From Vibrio hyugaensis (GTDB lineage Bacteria; Pseudomonadota; Gammaproteobacteria; Enterobacterales; Vibrionaceae): 64,000 nucleotides of DNA. Shown one piece after another: positions 18,102 to 27,463 of the stretch. The stretch lies in the NCBI RefSeq assembly GCF_002906655.1, contig NZ_CP025795.1, forward strand, positions 1,984,001-2,048,000, in the 5' to 3' direction. Positions within the stretch are counted from its first letter, which is position 1, and each line of letters begins with the position of its first letter. A program made the translations under genes and the position numbers. The notes under the pieces are model-generated. The model was not told where the DNA came from, searched no databases, and saw only the letters and a list, made by a program, of their open reading frames with translations.

Positions 18102-19244
18102 ATGAAGAAAGTATCTAAGCTATTGGTGGGATTCTCATTCACACTCCCTGTACTGTTCATCTTGCTAAGTAAAACAGGTACCGCCGATACCATGGATAAG
18201 ATGAACGCATCTGGTAAAACTGACATCGCAACACTTGCGGGTGGCTGCTTCTGGTGTACGGAATCAGATTTAGAACAATTGCCTGGCGTGTTAGACGTTG
18301 TCTCTGGTTACTCAGGCGGTGATTTAGAAAACCCGACTTATCGACAAGTCTCTTCAGGTAAATCTGGCCATATTGAAGTGATTGAGGTGAAGTACGATCC
18401 TGCTGTCGTGAACTACGAACAAGTGCTGGACTACTTCTTCCGCCATATCGACCCGACTGACGACAAAGGCTCATTCGTCGACCGTGGTCCTCAATACCGT
18501 CCGGCGATCTTCTACCACAATGCGGAGCAAAAGCAGATTGCTGAGCAGTTTATGATGGAAATCGACAAGGCGATGATCTATCCAAAACCGTTGAAAACAG
18601 AACTGATCGAGTTTGAAAAGTTCTACCCTGCGGAGTCGTACCATCAGGATTACTACAAGAAGAGTAGCCTGAAGTACAAATACTACCGCTACGCATCAGG
18701 TCGCGATAAGTATCTCGACGAAGTGTTTGGTGAAGATCGTAAAGACAACCCAAAAACACTGCGTGAACTTATCAACGAAAAAGAGTTGGTGACGAAAGTG
18801 AAGGTGTACGAGAAACCTTCAGACAAAGAAATCAAAGCTAAATTGACTGAGCTTCAATACTACGTGACACAAGAAGAAGGTACGGAGCGTCCTTTTAACA
18901 ACAAGTATTGGGATAACAAAGAAGCAGGCATTTACGTTGATATAGTCACCGGTGAGCCTTTGTTCTCGTCAACAGATAAGTACAAATCGGGTACAGGTTG
19001 GCCAAGCTTTACCAGACCAATTAACCCAGGCTACATCGTAGAGAAAACCGACTTTAAACTGGTTTATCCACGCACAGAGATACGCAGTAAGTTTGGTGAT
19101 TCGCATATTGGCCATGTATTTAAAGATGGTCCAAAGCCAACGGGATTACGCTACTGCATGAACTCAGCCGCAATGGAGTTTGTACCTGTGAACAAGATGG
19201 CGAGTTTAGGCTACGGCGATTACCTGTACCTATTTGATAAGTAG
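18102..19244 (+). CDS. msrAB: Fused peptide methionine sulfoxide reductase MsrA/MsrB, probably exported
   Basis: About 380 residues. A signal/anchor segment (about 1-28, [18 protein letters not shown]) points to export or membrane anchoring. MsrA covers about 40-195 with the catalytic Cys49 in GGCFWCTE and EVIEVKYDP later. MsrB covers about 235-370 with [17 protein letters not shown] and the catalytic Cys in RYCMNSAAM. The fusion repairs both S- and R-methionine sulfoxide. Starts at 18084 and 18102 are both possible; the latter follows GAGGAA and gives a cleaner signal peptide. The 267-bp repeat begins two bases after its stop. Confidence 0.93.
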   Translation: MKKVSKLLVGFSFTLPVLFILLSKTGTADTMDKMNASGKTDIATLAGGCFWCTESDLEQLPGVLDVVSGYSGGDLENPTYRQVSSGKSGHIEVIEVKYDPAVVNYEQVLDYFFRHIDPTDDKGSFVDRGPQYRPAIFYHNAEQKQIAEQFMMEIDKAMIYPKPLKTELIEFEKFYPAESYHQDYYKKSSLKYKYYRYASGRDKYLDEVFGEDRKDNPKTLRELINEKELVTKVKVYEKPSDKEIKAKLTELQYYVTQEEGTERPFNNKYWDNKEAGIYVDIVTGEPLFSSTDKYKSGTGWPSFTRPINPGYIVEKTDFKLVYPRTEIRSKFGDSHIGHVFKDGPKPTGLRYCMNSAAMEFVPVNKMASLGYGDYLYLFDK

Positions 19245-19245
19245 C

Positions 19246-19512
19246 TATACTCAAGTAACCTCGAAATGCTTGGTTCAGCGAGAATGACTTGGTTTGAAGG
19301 CGAGGCAACAATTTGAAGATCTAGTGGTTCTAAATCGAAAATTGTTAACGAAGCATGCGAACCAAGGCAACTCGCCCTTCGGGAGCGTGTCACTGAAGCA
19401 ATTTCTTCGTCAAACAACTTGGAAAGAACTAGCTATTCCGCTTCGTTGCTTTCCTTGAACTTGAATCAGTGACAACGCTCTGAACCCTGCATCTTGAAGT
19501 CACTTGAGTATA
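19246..19512. repeat. 267-bp structured inverted-repeat element, copy 1
   Basis: Ends TATACTCAAGT (19246-19256) and ACTTGAGTATA (19502-19512) are inverted, and the similarity extends imperfectly inward for about 25 bp. An internal inverted pair is GAGCGTGTCACTGA (19383-19396) and TCAGTGACAACGCTC (19466-19480). A second copy of identical length lies at 39944-40210. No ORF. It resembles the short, structured intergenic repeats common in Vibrio genomes. Confidence 0.88.
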
Positions 19513-19553
19513 AACCACTGTTCTAACCAAATTAGGAGTGAACATTCAGCGCG

Positions 19554-19700
19554 ATGAAAGGTTTTAAATCCAACCTTCCCATGAAAGTCTGTCCGGTCTG
19601 TCAGCGCCCATTTTCTTGGAGAAAGAAGTGGGCGCGAAATTGGGAGGAAATCATTTATTGTTCTGAGCGTTGTCGGCGAGTTAAAGCGAAGAAAACGTAG
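19554..19700 (+). CDS. DUF2256 small zinc-finger-like protein (48 aa)
   Basis: Starts [20 protein letters not shown] and ends RRVKAKKT. The DUF2256 pattern is complete: CPVC, the basic aromatic block [13 protein letters not shown], then YCSERC. These four cysteines could hold one zinc. In many bacteria this family sits beside photolyase/cryptochrome genes, as it does here (next to 19763-23366, though on the opposite strand). Function unknown; a role in the photolyase pathway is inference. Too short for most ORF cut-offs. Confidence 0.85.
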   Translation: MKGFKSNLPMKVCPVCQRPFSWRKKWARNWEEIIYCSERCRRVKAKKT

Positions 19701-19762
19701 GTCACTCCGAACCTCTCATTGATGGGGTATCACATCTTGATAGCAAAGTTAGTTGACGTCGT

Positions 19763-20470
19763 TTACCAAGGCAATAACGTTCCATCATAAGCCCAAAACG
19801 CCCCGCTATCTTGCGGGGTCGCTTTTTCTATTAAGCCTAACAAATCCTTAGCGACTCGCTCTGGTGTGAACAACTTTCCCTCTGGCACATTGGTTTGAAA
19901 AGGTGCCGACAAAGCGGTATCCGTGGTGCCTGGGTGAAGTGAAAGTACCGTGCCATGCTTGAGCATTCTTTGCCACTCAATTGACATGGTTTTGAGGAAC
20001 ATATTCAACGCGGCTTTTGAGATCCGATAGCTATACCAACCGCCCAATTGGTTATCGTTAATACTGCCAACTTTGGCAGAAACAGTCGCGAACTTAGGCT
20101 GTGTGCTGCGTTTGAGCTTAGGTGTAAAGTACTTTGCCAGCAGTAAACTGGGCAAGGTATTTACCATTATCGTTTGCTGGAAAAAGTCTGCGTCGAGCGA
20201 GCTGAGATTCTTCTCAGGGCCTTGCTCTTGGGTGTGCAACATACCAACACAGTTCACCAACCAATCGACATGTTCAATCTGCTCACTGAACGTTTTTACC
20301 TGCTCGTCTTGCGATACATCCACTTGATACCAAATTACATTTGGGTGTTGCCAATCTGGTTGCAGCTTACGATAAGTGGCATGCACGCGAGCTTGAGGGA
20401 ACCGCAAAGTGGCTTCTTGAACCATCGCCAAACCAATGCCACCGTTGCCACCAACAATCAGGATGTCCAT
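19763..20470 (-). CDS. Short-chain dehydrogenase/reductase (SDR)
   Basis: 235 residues from ATG 20470. The NAD(P)-binding motif is ILIVGGNGGIGLA at the N-terminus. The catalytic set is Ser in TVSAKVGS and YxxxK in YSYRISKAA. The start overlaps the upstream cryptochrome stop by one base (TGATG), so translation is coupled. The reading frame extends further upstream, but only inside the neighbour's coding sequence. It is a C-factor/carbonyl-reductase-like SDR; the substrate is unknown. The link with photolyases suggests chromophore or stress metabolism, which is inference. Confidence 0.88.
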   Translation of the reverse strand: MDILIVGGNGGIGLAMVQEATLRFPQARVHATYRKLQPDWQHPNVIWYQVDVSQDEQVKTFSEQIEHVDWLVNCVGMLHTQEQGPEKNLSSLDADFFQQTIMVNTLPSLLLAKYFTPKLKRSTQPKFATVSAKVGSINDNQLGGWYSYRISKAALNMFLKTMSIEWQRMLKHGTVLSLHPGTTDTALSAPFQTNVPEGKLFTPERVAKDLLGLIEKATPQDSGAFWAYDGTLLPW

Positions 20471-22014
20471 CACAAGCTCTCCAAGTTTTTCATATAATGC
20501 TCTGCGGTTTGTAATATCGCATTCCGCTTTTCTTCTTCCATATTGTCCCAAGAACGAAAAATCATTCCGATACGTGGATTGGTTGCTAGACGTTTATCGT
20601 GTTTATTCATAAAGCGCCAATAAAGACTGTTAAACGGACACGATCCCTCTCCGCTCCTCGCTTTGTTGTCGTAATGGCATCCCTTGCAGTAGTCGCTCAT
20701 TTTATTGATGTAAGAACCGCTCGCTGCATAGGGCTTGGTACCAACTATGCCGCCGTCCGCAAACAATGCCATACCCCGAGTGTTGGGCATCTCTACCCAT
20801 TCAATCGCATCGACATAAATGCCGAGATACCACTCATCAACTTGGTCTGGATCTATCTCTGTTAGCAAACAAAAGTTGCCCGTGACCATCAAACGTTGAA
20901 TGTGGTGTGCGTAGGCATAATCGAGGGACTGACCAATCGCATTGCGCATACAGGCCATTTTGGTTTCACCATTCCAAAAGAAGTCTGGCAGCTTTCTTTC
21001 TGCGCCCAACTCGTTCTTTTTCGGATAATGAGGCATATTCGCCCAATAAACACCTCGGATGTACTCTCGCCATCCTAAGATTTGGCGAATAAACCCTTCA
21101 ACTTGAGAAATGTCGATGTCAGCGTTGGAATGAAATGCCTTAAGTGAAGCATCAATGACTTCTCTCGGATGCAGCAATTTGCTGTTAAGCGAGAACGAAA
21201 TTCGGCTGTGATACAAGCTCCATTTAGCATCGTGCTGACCTGTCATTGCGTCTTGAAAGCGGCCGAACAGCGGCAGACAGACTTGGCAGAAATGCGCGAG
21301 TAAAGACAGGCTTTGCGCGCGATTGTTCGGCCACAACAAGTCCCCTTCGAGATTTCCGATGGTTTTGATGTCATGTCGTACCAACCGCTCAATAATGCCG
21401 CGTACGTCGGTACTGAACATCAAAGGTTGTGGCAGTTGTTCAATGTCTTGGGCTTTGAGCTTGTTACGGTTATTGGCGTCGTAATTCCATTTTCCGCCGA
21501 CGGGTTTTCCGTCTTGCATCAAGATGTCGAAGCGCTTGCGCATACGGCGGTAAAAGTGCTCCATCATGATGTGTTTGCCTTGAGGAAACTGCGATTCTAT
21601 CTCCTCAAACGGCAACAAAAAGTGTTCCGAATCAACACAATGCGTCACGACCCCGTCAAGCTTTAGTTTGGCTAACTGCTCCAGCAGACGATATTCATCG
21701 GGCCGTTGATATTCAAACTTACTTGCACCAACTTCGCTCACGTAGTGTTGCAAGACTTGCTCAAGATCGTCGAAGGATTGTGTGTCATCCAATGTGAGGT
21801 GCAAAACTTGATGACCTTCGCTCTGACGCTCTTTCGCAAACTGTTCCATTGCAGAAAAGAAAGCACACACTTTCTGAGTATGATGCGTGACGTAAGTATT
21901 CTCTTGCTTGAGCTCTGCAATCAGGTAAAGCACTTGCTTATCCGGTTGCTGAAACCAAGAGTGCTCACTGTTAAGTTGATCGCCCAAGATCAATCGTACG
22001 GTTTCAAATTGCAT
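20470..22014 (-). CDS. Cryptochrome/photolyase family protein with Fe-S cluster (CryPro/FeS-BCP class)
   Basis: 514 residues. The N-terminus [20 protein letters not shown] is diagnostic of the deoxyribodipyrimidine photolyase-related class. The C-terminal catalytic domain carries cluster cysteines in SDYCKGCHYD and GSCPFNSLYW, with an earlier one in KMACMRN. Proteins of this class bind FAD, a ribolumazine-type antenna and a [4Fe-4S] cluster; characterised members repair (6-4) photoproducts. The start codon overlaps the Cry-DASH stop (TAATG) and the stop overlaps the SDR start, so all three genes are coupled. Confidence 0.93.
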   Translation of the reverse strand: MQFETVRLILGDQLNSEHSWFQQPDKQVLYLIAELKQENTYVTHHTQKVCAFFSAMEQFAKERQSEGHQVLHLTLDDTQSFDDLEQVLQHYVSEVGASKFEYQRPDEYRLLEQLAKLKLDGVVTHCVDSEHFLLPFEEIESQFPQGKHIMMEHFYRRMRKRFDILMQDGKPVGGKWNYDANNRNKLKAQDIEQLPQPLMFSTDVRGIIERLVRHDIKTIGNLEGDLLWPNNRAQSLSLLAHFCQVCLPLFGRFQDAMTGQHDAKWSLYHSRISFSLNSKLLHPREVIDASLKAFHSNADIDISQVEGFIRQILGWREYIRGVYWANMPHYPKKNELGAERKLPDFFWNGETKMACMRNAIGQSLDYAYAHHIQRLMVTGNFCLLTEIDPDQVDEWYLGIYVDAIEWVEMPNTRGMALFADGGIVGTKPYAASGSYINKMSDYCKGCHYDNKARSGEGSCPFNSLYWRFMNKHDKRLATNPRIGMIFRSWDNMEEEKRNAILQTAEHYMKNLESL

Positions 22015-23366
22015 TACGGTTTCTCCGATGACGAAGCTTTGTCACTGCTGCCCATCACAATCGGCCAATCGACCATGTCTACACTATCCAAATGTGCACC
22101 AGCACAACGACCTTGCCACCTATCGATGAACTCCATGTGCGGATCGTACATTTCGGTTTGCTTTTCGAGGTTGAATTGTCGTGAACCACGCGGATCAGCA
22201 CCAACGCCTGCTAGGTATTGCCAATTTCCCCAGTTTGATGCCACATCGTAATCAACCAGTTGTGACTCAAAGTACGCCGCGCCATAACGCCAATCGAGGC
22301 CAAGCTCATGCACTAAACAACTGGCGACCAACTGCCTGCCACGATTCGACATATAACCGGTTTCATTAAGCTGGTGCATACACGCGTTCACGATAGGAAA
22401 TGGCGTTTCACCTTTCTTCCATTGCTGGAAACGGTGCGCGTAAAAGCTGGTGAGTGGTGCTTGATTTTGGATGCCACCGAATCGGAAGAGCTGTCGCTTG
22501 TATCGACGTGCATACCAATAAAAGTATTCACGCCAAAGCAGTTCGAAGTAAATCCAATAGGTTGAATCATTTGCGCCATTCGCCGCTTCATAACGTTTCA
22601 ACATGGCATAAATGGTTTTCGGAGAAAGACACCCATGAGCTAGCCAAGGAGAGAACTTGGTGGAGTAATCCATGCCATCTAAACCGTTGCGCGTTTGTTT
22701 GTATTCACTTGCTAATGTTGAGGCAAAATACTGACGACAATGTTCAAGCCCTGCTCGCTCACCACCAGTAAACAGGCTTGGCTGGACATCGCGGGTCAAA
22801 CTCAACGTCGGCAGTGCGAGTCCCTCTGGCAGTGGAGGCAGCGTTGTTACTGCTTCTACAGGTTTAGTTAGAGCAAGTTTCTCCACCTTTTTGCGAAACT
22901 TTGTAAAGGTATCAGGGAGTGAACCAAGGTCAAAGGGGAGGTGTTCAGCAGAGAACAAGCTCCGAACTTCGCTTTGAATAATTGATACATGGGGCACTTC
23001 TACCTGAATCTTATCGACCGCATCTTGTTCATCTGAACCAGAGACCGCATCCACAAAGAGATGGGTCACACCAAGCTTGTCAGCAGCATGTTTGATTGCT
23101 TGGTAAGGAGGTAAGTCAACGACCTGTAAACGTTGATTAAGTGCATTCAAAGACAAGTTGAGGCAATGCAGTGACTCGTCCAAAAACTGTTGTTTGGCGG
23201 ACCCAAATTCCGGAACTTGTGCGTATTGCTTTAGGTAGGGCGACATTTTTGGGTAGCAGTAAATACAAATGAGCTGATCGACCTCAGCAGAGGCTCGGAG
23301 CAGGAGCGGATTGTCGTGCACTCTTAAATCGTTGGTAAACCAGTACAGTCCGATTGTTTTGTTCAA
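22014..23366 (-). CDS. Cryptochrome DASH
   Basis: 450 residues from TTG 23366, where AAGGAG sits six bases upstream; the frame continues to 23402 but has no comparable signal. The photolyase alpha/beta domain begins [17 protein letters not shown]. The FAD domain includes [21 protein letters not shown] (given here as two adjoining blocks), [10 protein letters not shown] and [13 protein letters not shown]. The C-terminus has the [15 protein letters not shown].. region typical of DASH proteins. DASH members repair pyrimidine dimers in single-stranded DNA. It is the first gene of the coupled trio. Confidence 0.93.
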   Translation of the reverse strand: MNKTIGLYWFTNDLRVHDNPLLLRASAEVDQLICIYCYPKMSPYLKQYAQVPEFGSAKQQFLDESLHCLNLSLNALNQRLQVVDLPPYQAIKHAADKLGVTHLFVDAVSGSDEQDAVDKIQVEVPHVSIIQSEVRSLFSAEHLPFDLGSLPDTFTKFRKKVEKLALTKPVEAVTTLPPLPEGLALPTLSLTRDVQPSLFTGGERAGLEHCRQYFASTLASEYKQTRNGLDGMDYSTKFSPWLAHGCLSPKTIYAMLKRYEAANGANDSTYWIYFELLWREYFYWYARRYKRQLFRFGGIQNQAPLTSFYAHRFQQWKKGETPFPIVNACMHQLNETGYMSNRGRQLVASCLVHELGLDWRYGAAYFESQLVDYDVASNWGNWQYLAGVGADPRGSRQFNLEKQTEMYDPHMEFIDRWQGRCAGAHLDSVDMVDWPIVMGSSDKASSSEKP

Positions 23367-23664
23367 AAGAAGCTCCTTTTGGCACTTTTTTGTTACGCGC
23401 ATGCCAGTTTTTACGCATCACCATTGGTCACGATCATCGCATCATTTAGATTGCTGAAATCTTCATCAAATAAAGTTTCTTAGTAAACAAAATGTTACAG
23501 ATAAATTTATAAGTTATAATAGATTGAATCAGGATTCATGAAACCATTTGATTATTCGCTCAAGTTTTTAAAAAAAACCGTACAAAAATGATAAAAATTA
23601 AAGCGATATTGTTTTATATCCGTTACCCTTAGCCTAATTGCATTTTGCTTGTAACACCGCAGAA

Positions 23665-24678
23665 ATGACCGACGAATTTAAGAAATCGACCGCTAATTTA
23701 AAAAAAGCGGTGCCATTAATGATCAAAAACCACGTAGCGGCGACACCAGCCAACTACGCGCTTTGGTATACCTACGTAGATAAGACCATTCCAGAATTGA
23801 ACCAAGAAATGGACATGGTTCTGGAAAATTACAACGTTTGCCCTCCAGCAATACACAAACTGCTCTACAACAACTATGTAGCAAGCAAGGGGGAGACGAG
23901 CCTAGAAGATCTTAAAACCAACGTAGAAGTGCTATTAGGTGAAGTCTCCAGTTCAATGACGGACACCATCACCGATACCTCCTCCTTCTCTGATATGGTC
24001 GACAAAAGCTTTGATAAGCTAGAGAAAGTCGAAGACAGCAGCCTCAGCATTGAAGAAGTCATGAATGTTGTACGCCAGCTTGTTGTTGAGTCTCGTGAAA
24101 TTCGCCATTCAACCAAGTTCCTTAACAGCCAGCTGACTAATGCGAGTGAAGAAATTTCTCGCCTCAAAAATCAGCTTGCTGAAGTCCAGAAAGACGCCTT
24201 ATTTGATGGTCTCTCTAAGTTGTACAACCGCAGAGCCTTCGATAACGACTTGCGCATGCTGATTGACAGCAAACAAGCTATGACGCTGATCATGCTTGAT
24301 ATCGACCACTTCAAAGCATTTAACGACAACTACGGCCATTTGTTTGGCGATACGGTAATCAAAGCCATTGCACGTCGTTTACAGCAAAGCTGTCGAGATG
24401 GCATTAGTGCTTATCGTTTTGGTGGTGAAGAGTTTGCTGTCATTGTACCTAACAAATCATTGCGTATCTCACGTCAATACGCTGATACATTAAGACGTAT
24501 GATTGAGAAGCTGCGTGTTCGCGACAAACGCTCAGGTAGCCAAGTGCACAGTATTACTGCCTCGTTTGGGGTTGCGGAATTTGAAATCGGCGACACGCCA
24601 GAAAGCTTGGTCAACAAAGCCGACAAACAACTTTATGAAGCGAAGCAACTCGGCCGCAACCGTGTCATGCCGCTGTAA
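23665..24678 (+). CDS. Diguanylate cyclase (GGEEF)
   Basis: 337 residues from ATG 23665. A helical N-terminal region (about 1-170, KKAVPLMIKNHVAATPANYALWY) without membrane segments is followed by a GGDEF domain. Its active motif is YRFGGEEFAVIV, and the substrate-binding block is MLDIDHFKAFNDNYGH. The product-inhibition RxxD site is absent (the equivalent stretch reads RDGI). So it is a soluble c-di-GMP synthase probably lacking I-site feedback. Confidence 0.92.
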   Translation: MTDEFKKSTANLKKAVPLMIKNHVAATPANYALWYTYVDKTIPELNQEMDMVLENYNVCPPAIHKLLYNNYVASKGETSLEDLKTNVEVLLGEVSSSMTDTITDTSSFSDMVDKSFDKLEKVEDSSLSIEEVMNVVRQLVVESREIRHSTKFLNSQLTNASEEISRLKNQLAEVQKDALFDGLSKLYNRRAFDNDLRMLIDSKQAMTLIMLDIDHFKAFNDNYGHLFGDTVIKAIARRLQQSCRDGISAYRFGGEEFAVIVPNKSLRISRQYADTLRRMIEKLRVRDKRSGSQVHSITASFGVAEFEIGDTPESLVNKADKQLYEAKQLGRNRVMPL

Positions 24679-24710
24679 GACTGATTTCCCAGCACATAAA
24701 ACACTCAAAC

Positions 24711-24738
24711 AAAACCCCAAGCACGCGCTTGGGGTTTT
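24711..24738 (+). terminator. Intrinsic terminator after diguanylate cyclase gene
   Basis: 12-bp stem AAAACCCCAAGC / GCTTGGGGTTTT, loop ACGC, followed by GCTTTC; probably bidirectional with the convergent gene. Confidence 0.88.
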
Positions 24739-24782
24739 GCTTTCTTGGGCTGGGTCGTTATTTTTTTAAGCTTCTTAAAGCA

Positions 24783-25361
24783 TTAGTCAATGCTATAGCA
24801 GTAACTTAAGAAATAATCTTCGCCGTTTTTCGCGGTAAATTCTTTATCTTCACTGCACGCCATTGGTTTGCCTTTTTTGTCGCCTTTGATCAAGCTGATC
24901 CAATGACGCATAGCTGTTGGGGCGTTACCCGTCAGCTCAGGGCTAAACGTGGTACGGGTTTCTAATTGGATGTCGTCGATGTCCATCAACTCAACACAAC
25001 CTGTGCCTTTGTGACAACCAAACAGCACTTCAGCGTGGCTTCCGGATTCGTCTTTAAACAGAATCGATTTCGGATCTTCTTTCTCACCAGTGTACGCCAC
25101 GAAATGCTTTGGACTTTTCAGGCCACTGTGCGTGCCGTCTTTGAAGTAAGCCATTACATGTCGGTAGTCAATCACGTAGCTAGATACGTCTTGGTGAGAT
25201 CCATTCTCCAGTGGGAACATACGGTCTAGTAGTTGCTTCGCCTTAACTTGCTTTTCGCTTTGTTGCTCAGCACTTACCGCCTCGACGGCAAATACGGCTT
25301 CAGCGATAATTGGGCGTTGTTGTTCTTGGATGTCTTTTTTATCGAAGTTCAGCATATTCAT
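24783..25361 (-). CDS. Stand-alone malate synthase G alpha/beta-domain-like protein (192 aa)
   Basis: No catalytic barrel is present. Residues about 43-135 resemble the alpha/beta domain inserted in malate synthase G: LLDRMFPLENGSHQDV (44-59), SPKHFVAYTGEKEDPKSIL (83-101) and DIDDIQLE (127-134). They line up with the E. coli GlcB blocks FLDESLPLENGSYQDV, TPAQFVGYRGDAAAP and HINDVIVE as I recall them. The C-terminal 55 residues are unlike GlcB and contain two cysteines. GAGAGGA precedes ATG 25361. It is divergent from an XRE-DUF3612 regulator, a type associated with glyoxylate-shunt genes. Inference: a regulatory or binding offshoot of malate synthase. Confidence 0.72.
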   Translation of the reverse strand: MNMLNFDKKDIQEQQRPIIAEAVFAVEAVSAEQQSEKQVKAKQLLDRMFPLENGSHQDVSSYVIDYRHVMAYFKDGTHSGLKSPKHFVAYTGEKEDPKSILFKDESGSHAEVLFGCHKGTGCVELMDIDDIQLETRTTFSPELTGNAPTAMRHWISLIKGDKKGKPMACSEDKEFTAKNGEDYFLSYCYSID

Positions 25362-25511
25362 CGTCGTTTCCTCTCACTTAAACACTCTTCCTAGAGTAAA
25401 AACTTAAAACCTCTGTTTAAGTTTCAGGCAAATCTGTGAAGTTGATGGTTAATTTCCTTGCCTGCTCAGTATGTAGACTAGCGAAATATTGACTACAATT
25501 TCACAACAAAA

Positions 25512-25534
25512 ATTTTACAATGTGAATTTTACAA
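25512..25534. promoter_or_regulatory. Direct repeat ATTTTACAA before the XRE gene
   Basis: Two copies of ATTTTACAA (25512-25520 and 25526-25534), 14 bp apart, end one base before the XRE start codon. They lie in the divergent promoter and could be autoregulatory half-sites. Confidence 0.35.
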
Positions 25535-25535
25535 A

Positions 25536-27092
25536 ATGTCTGTGTCAAAAAGTCTTATCCGCCAATCTCATTTCCTGGGTACGAAAATTCGCAACCTAAG
25601 AAAAAACAACCATTTAACAATGGAGGATTTGTCTGCACGTTGTGTGAGGATAAATCCAGAGTACGCGCCTTCCGTTTCTTACCTATCGATGATCGAGCGT
25701 GGAAAACGCGTGCCGAGCATCGATATGTTGGAAGTGATCGCCGAAGTTTTTCAGAAAGAACCCGCTTGGTTTCTGGATGATGAACCAGAGCTCGAAGCCA
25801 TCACCCCCAATAAAGGTAACCGTGGAGGCATTAATGGCATGGCGCTTGAGCCAAGCTTCTTGTTTTCTAATGACATCTTACAAATCGCGATACCGGAAAT
25901 GCTTTCGCAAACGGGGATCACAGGGCGTCAGTTTGCTCACCTTTTGATTCGTGCTCACCAAGAAAATCATCAAAACCACTTTCCAGATTTAGAAAGAGCG
26001 GCAGAAGAAGTCGGCTTAAAACGTTTGAATCTATCGGTTGAAGACTTGATCGACATTGCCAAAAGCTTGGGATTGGACATTCGTTGGATTGATCGCGCCC
26101 CTCAAGATGTGGTTGATGAACTGGGGGTCAGCGCCAAACAGCTCGTGACCTCGTTTATGGAAGCCCCTGGCACGATTTACCTGAATAAACGAATGCGTGA
26201 TTACCCCACTCGCTTAAAGTACGACTTGGCTGTGTATATTGGTCACAGGGTGCTACACAGCAGTGATGGTATGAGCAATGTGCTCTCTATTGGCCACCAG
26301 AACAATTGGGAACAGACAGACAGCCCGGTGTCGAACTCGGAGCTAAACTCTCAAGACATCCTCCAAGCATGGCGGGATTTTGAATCGAGTTTCTTTGCAG
26401 GTGCATTACTCTGTCCAAAAGTGCCATTTCGCCAATTGCTCGACCGCTCAGGTTATGAAATCGATGTTCACAAAAAAGCGGGCGTTTCCCCTTCTGTCGC
26501 GATGCGCCGCATGACGGTGGTATCACCCTACCCGCATTGGCATTACTTTGATGCTTATGGACCAGGTAAGCTCAAGGCAGTTTATCGTGGTAATGGTATT
26601 CCACTCCCTTGGGGGAACATGCGCAAAGTGAATGACCCTTGTCAGCACTGGGCAGTATTCCGTCGCCTATCACAGCCGCTAGATACCAGCTCAGCACAGA
26701 TCTCGATTCTCAATGTTGGTAATGAACCACGCATCTATTGTTGTGAATCGGTCAATGTATTTGATCCAGCAGGAAACAATCGCGTGCTTTGTGCTGGCAT
26801 AGACCTCAACCCGGCTATTTCTGCACAAGGTGGCGATGCGATTGCAATTGCAGAAGAGCTAAAATCGCTGTGTGTCTCTTCAGGGGGCAGTACGGTGATT
26901 CCGCAGCACATCAAAAAGGATCTGACGACGATAGCTAAGATCCTCAATATCAATTGGATTGAACGAGGAATTCAAACTCAAGCAAGATTGATTTGTTCAA
27001 GAGGCGCGGTATGTCCAAGACAACCAAGTTGTTATAACAAGTGTGGTGATTCAGGAGATACTGGCGACGAGGTGCAAGTTCTTGACCTATAG
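25536..27092 (+). CDS. XRE-family regulator with DUF3612 domain
   Basis: 518 residues. The XRE helix-turn-helix is at about 14-72 (LGTKIRNLRKNNHLTMEDL, SYLSMIERGKRVPSIDMLE). The remaining DUF3612 region resembles the large C-terminal part of RamB/PrpR-type regulators, with a DUF955-like centre (VYIGHRVLHSS). A Cys-rich end (CSRGAVCPRQPSCYNKCG) could bind metal or a cluster. Characterised relatives control acetate, propionate and glyoxylate metabolism. It is divergent from the malate synthase-like gene, so that gene is its best local target. No clear ribosome binding site precedes ATG 25536. Confidence 0.85.
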   Translation: MSVSKSLIRQSHFLGTKIRNLRKNNHLTMEDLSARCVRINPEYAPSVSYLSMIERGKRVPSIDMLEVIAEVFQKEPAWFLDDEPELEAITPNKGNRGGINGMALEPSFLFSNDILQIAIPEMLSQTGITGRQFAHLLIRAHQENHQNHFPDLERAAEEVGLKRLNLSVEDLIDIAKSLGLDIRWIDRAPQDVVDELGVSAKQLVTSFMEAPGTIYLNKRMRDYPTRLKYDLAVYIGHRVLHSSDGMSNVLSIGHQNNWEQTDSPVSNSELNSQDILQAWRDFESSFFAGALLCPKVPFRQLLDRSGYEIDVHKKAGVSPSVAMRRMTVVSPYPHWHYFDAYGPGKLKAVYRGNGIPLPWGNMRKVNDPCQHWAVFRRLSQPLDTSSAQISILNVGNEPRIYCCESVNVFDPAGNNRVLCAGIDLNPAISAQGGDAIAIAEELKSLCVSSGGSTVIPQHIKKDLTTIAKILNINWIERGIQTQARLICSRGAVCPRQPSCYNKCGDSGDTGDEVQVLDL

Positions 27093-27102
27093 AAAGAAAA
27101 AA

Positions 27103-27129
27103 CGCCAATCACAATAAAGGTGATTGGCG
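27103..27129 (+). terminator. Hairpin after XRE-DUF3612 gene
   Basis: Perfect 10-bp stem CGCCAATCAC / GTGATTGGCG with a seven-base loop, 10 bp after the stop. No T-run follows, so termination is probable but weak. Confidence 0.6.
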
Positions 27130-27289
27130 GTATATACTTGTGAACAATGTGTATTCACTAACAACGTCAGTTGGCTAGGTGACCCTCGGCTTAATAAGGG
27201 TCAATCTGTATAAAGCACGATGCGTGCCAACTTTTAAAACACCATTTTTTCTTCGATCCTGATGCATATTGATGGTTTATTGAGCACAC

Positions 27290-27314
27290 ATTTTGCAAAT
27301 CGCATTTGCAAAAT
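27290..27314. promoter_or_regulatory. Orphan palindrome ATTTTGCAAAT-CGC-ATTTGCAAAAT
   Basis: Two exact 11-bp inverted arms with a three-base spacer; a further GCAAAAT copy follows at about 27324. The core TTTGCAAA is like the motif bound by RamB regulators. It sits in the 371-bp gap (27093-27463) between two convergent genes, where no promoter is expected. Apart from this and the hairpin at 27103, I see no gene in the gap. Confidence 0.5.
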
Positions 27315-27463
27315 GCAAAGAACTGCAAAATATGCTACAGATCGCATTGCTACTAATCCCTTTATCAGCAATAGCCTCGTTGATGAGTACACCCCTTTAA
27401 AATGAAAACAGTCAAAAGCGGGAAGACACTGACTGTGTTTAAAGCACTATCAACGTTTAAGTA

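Noticed and set aside
21706-22251. A 181-codon ORF antisense to the cryptochrome genes
   Set aside because: It is a shadow of two strongly conserved genes; no start context and no recognisable protein.
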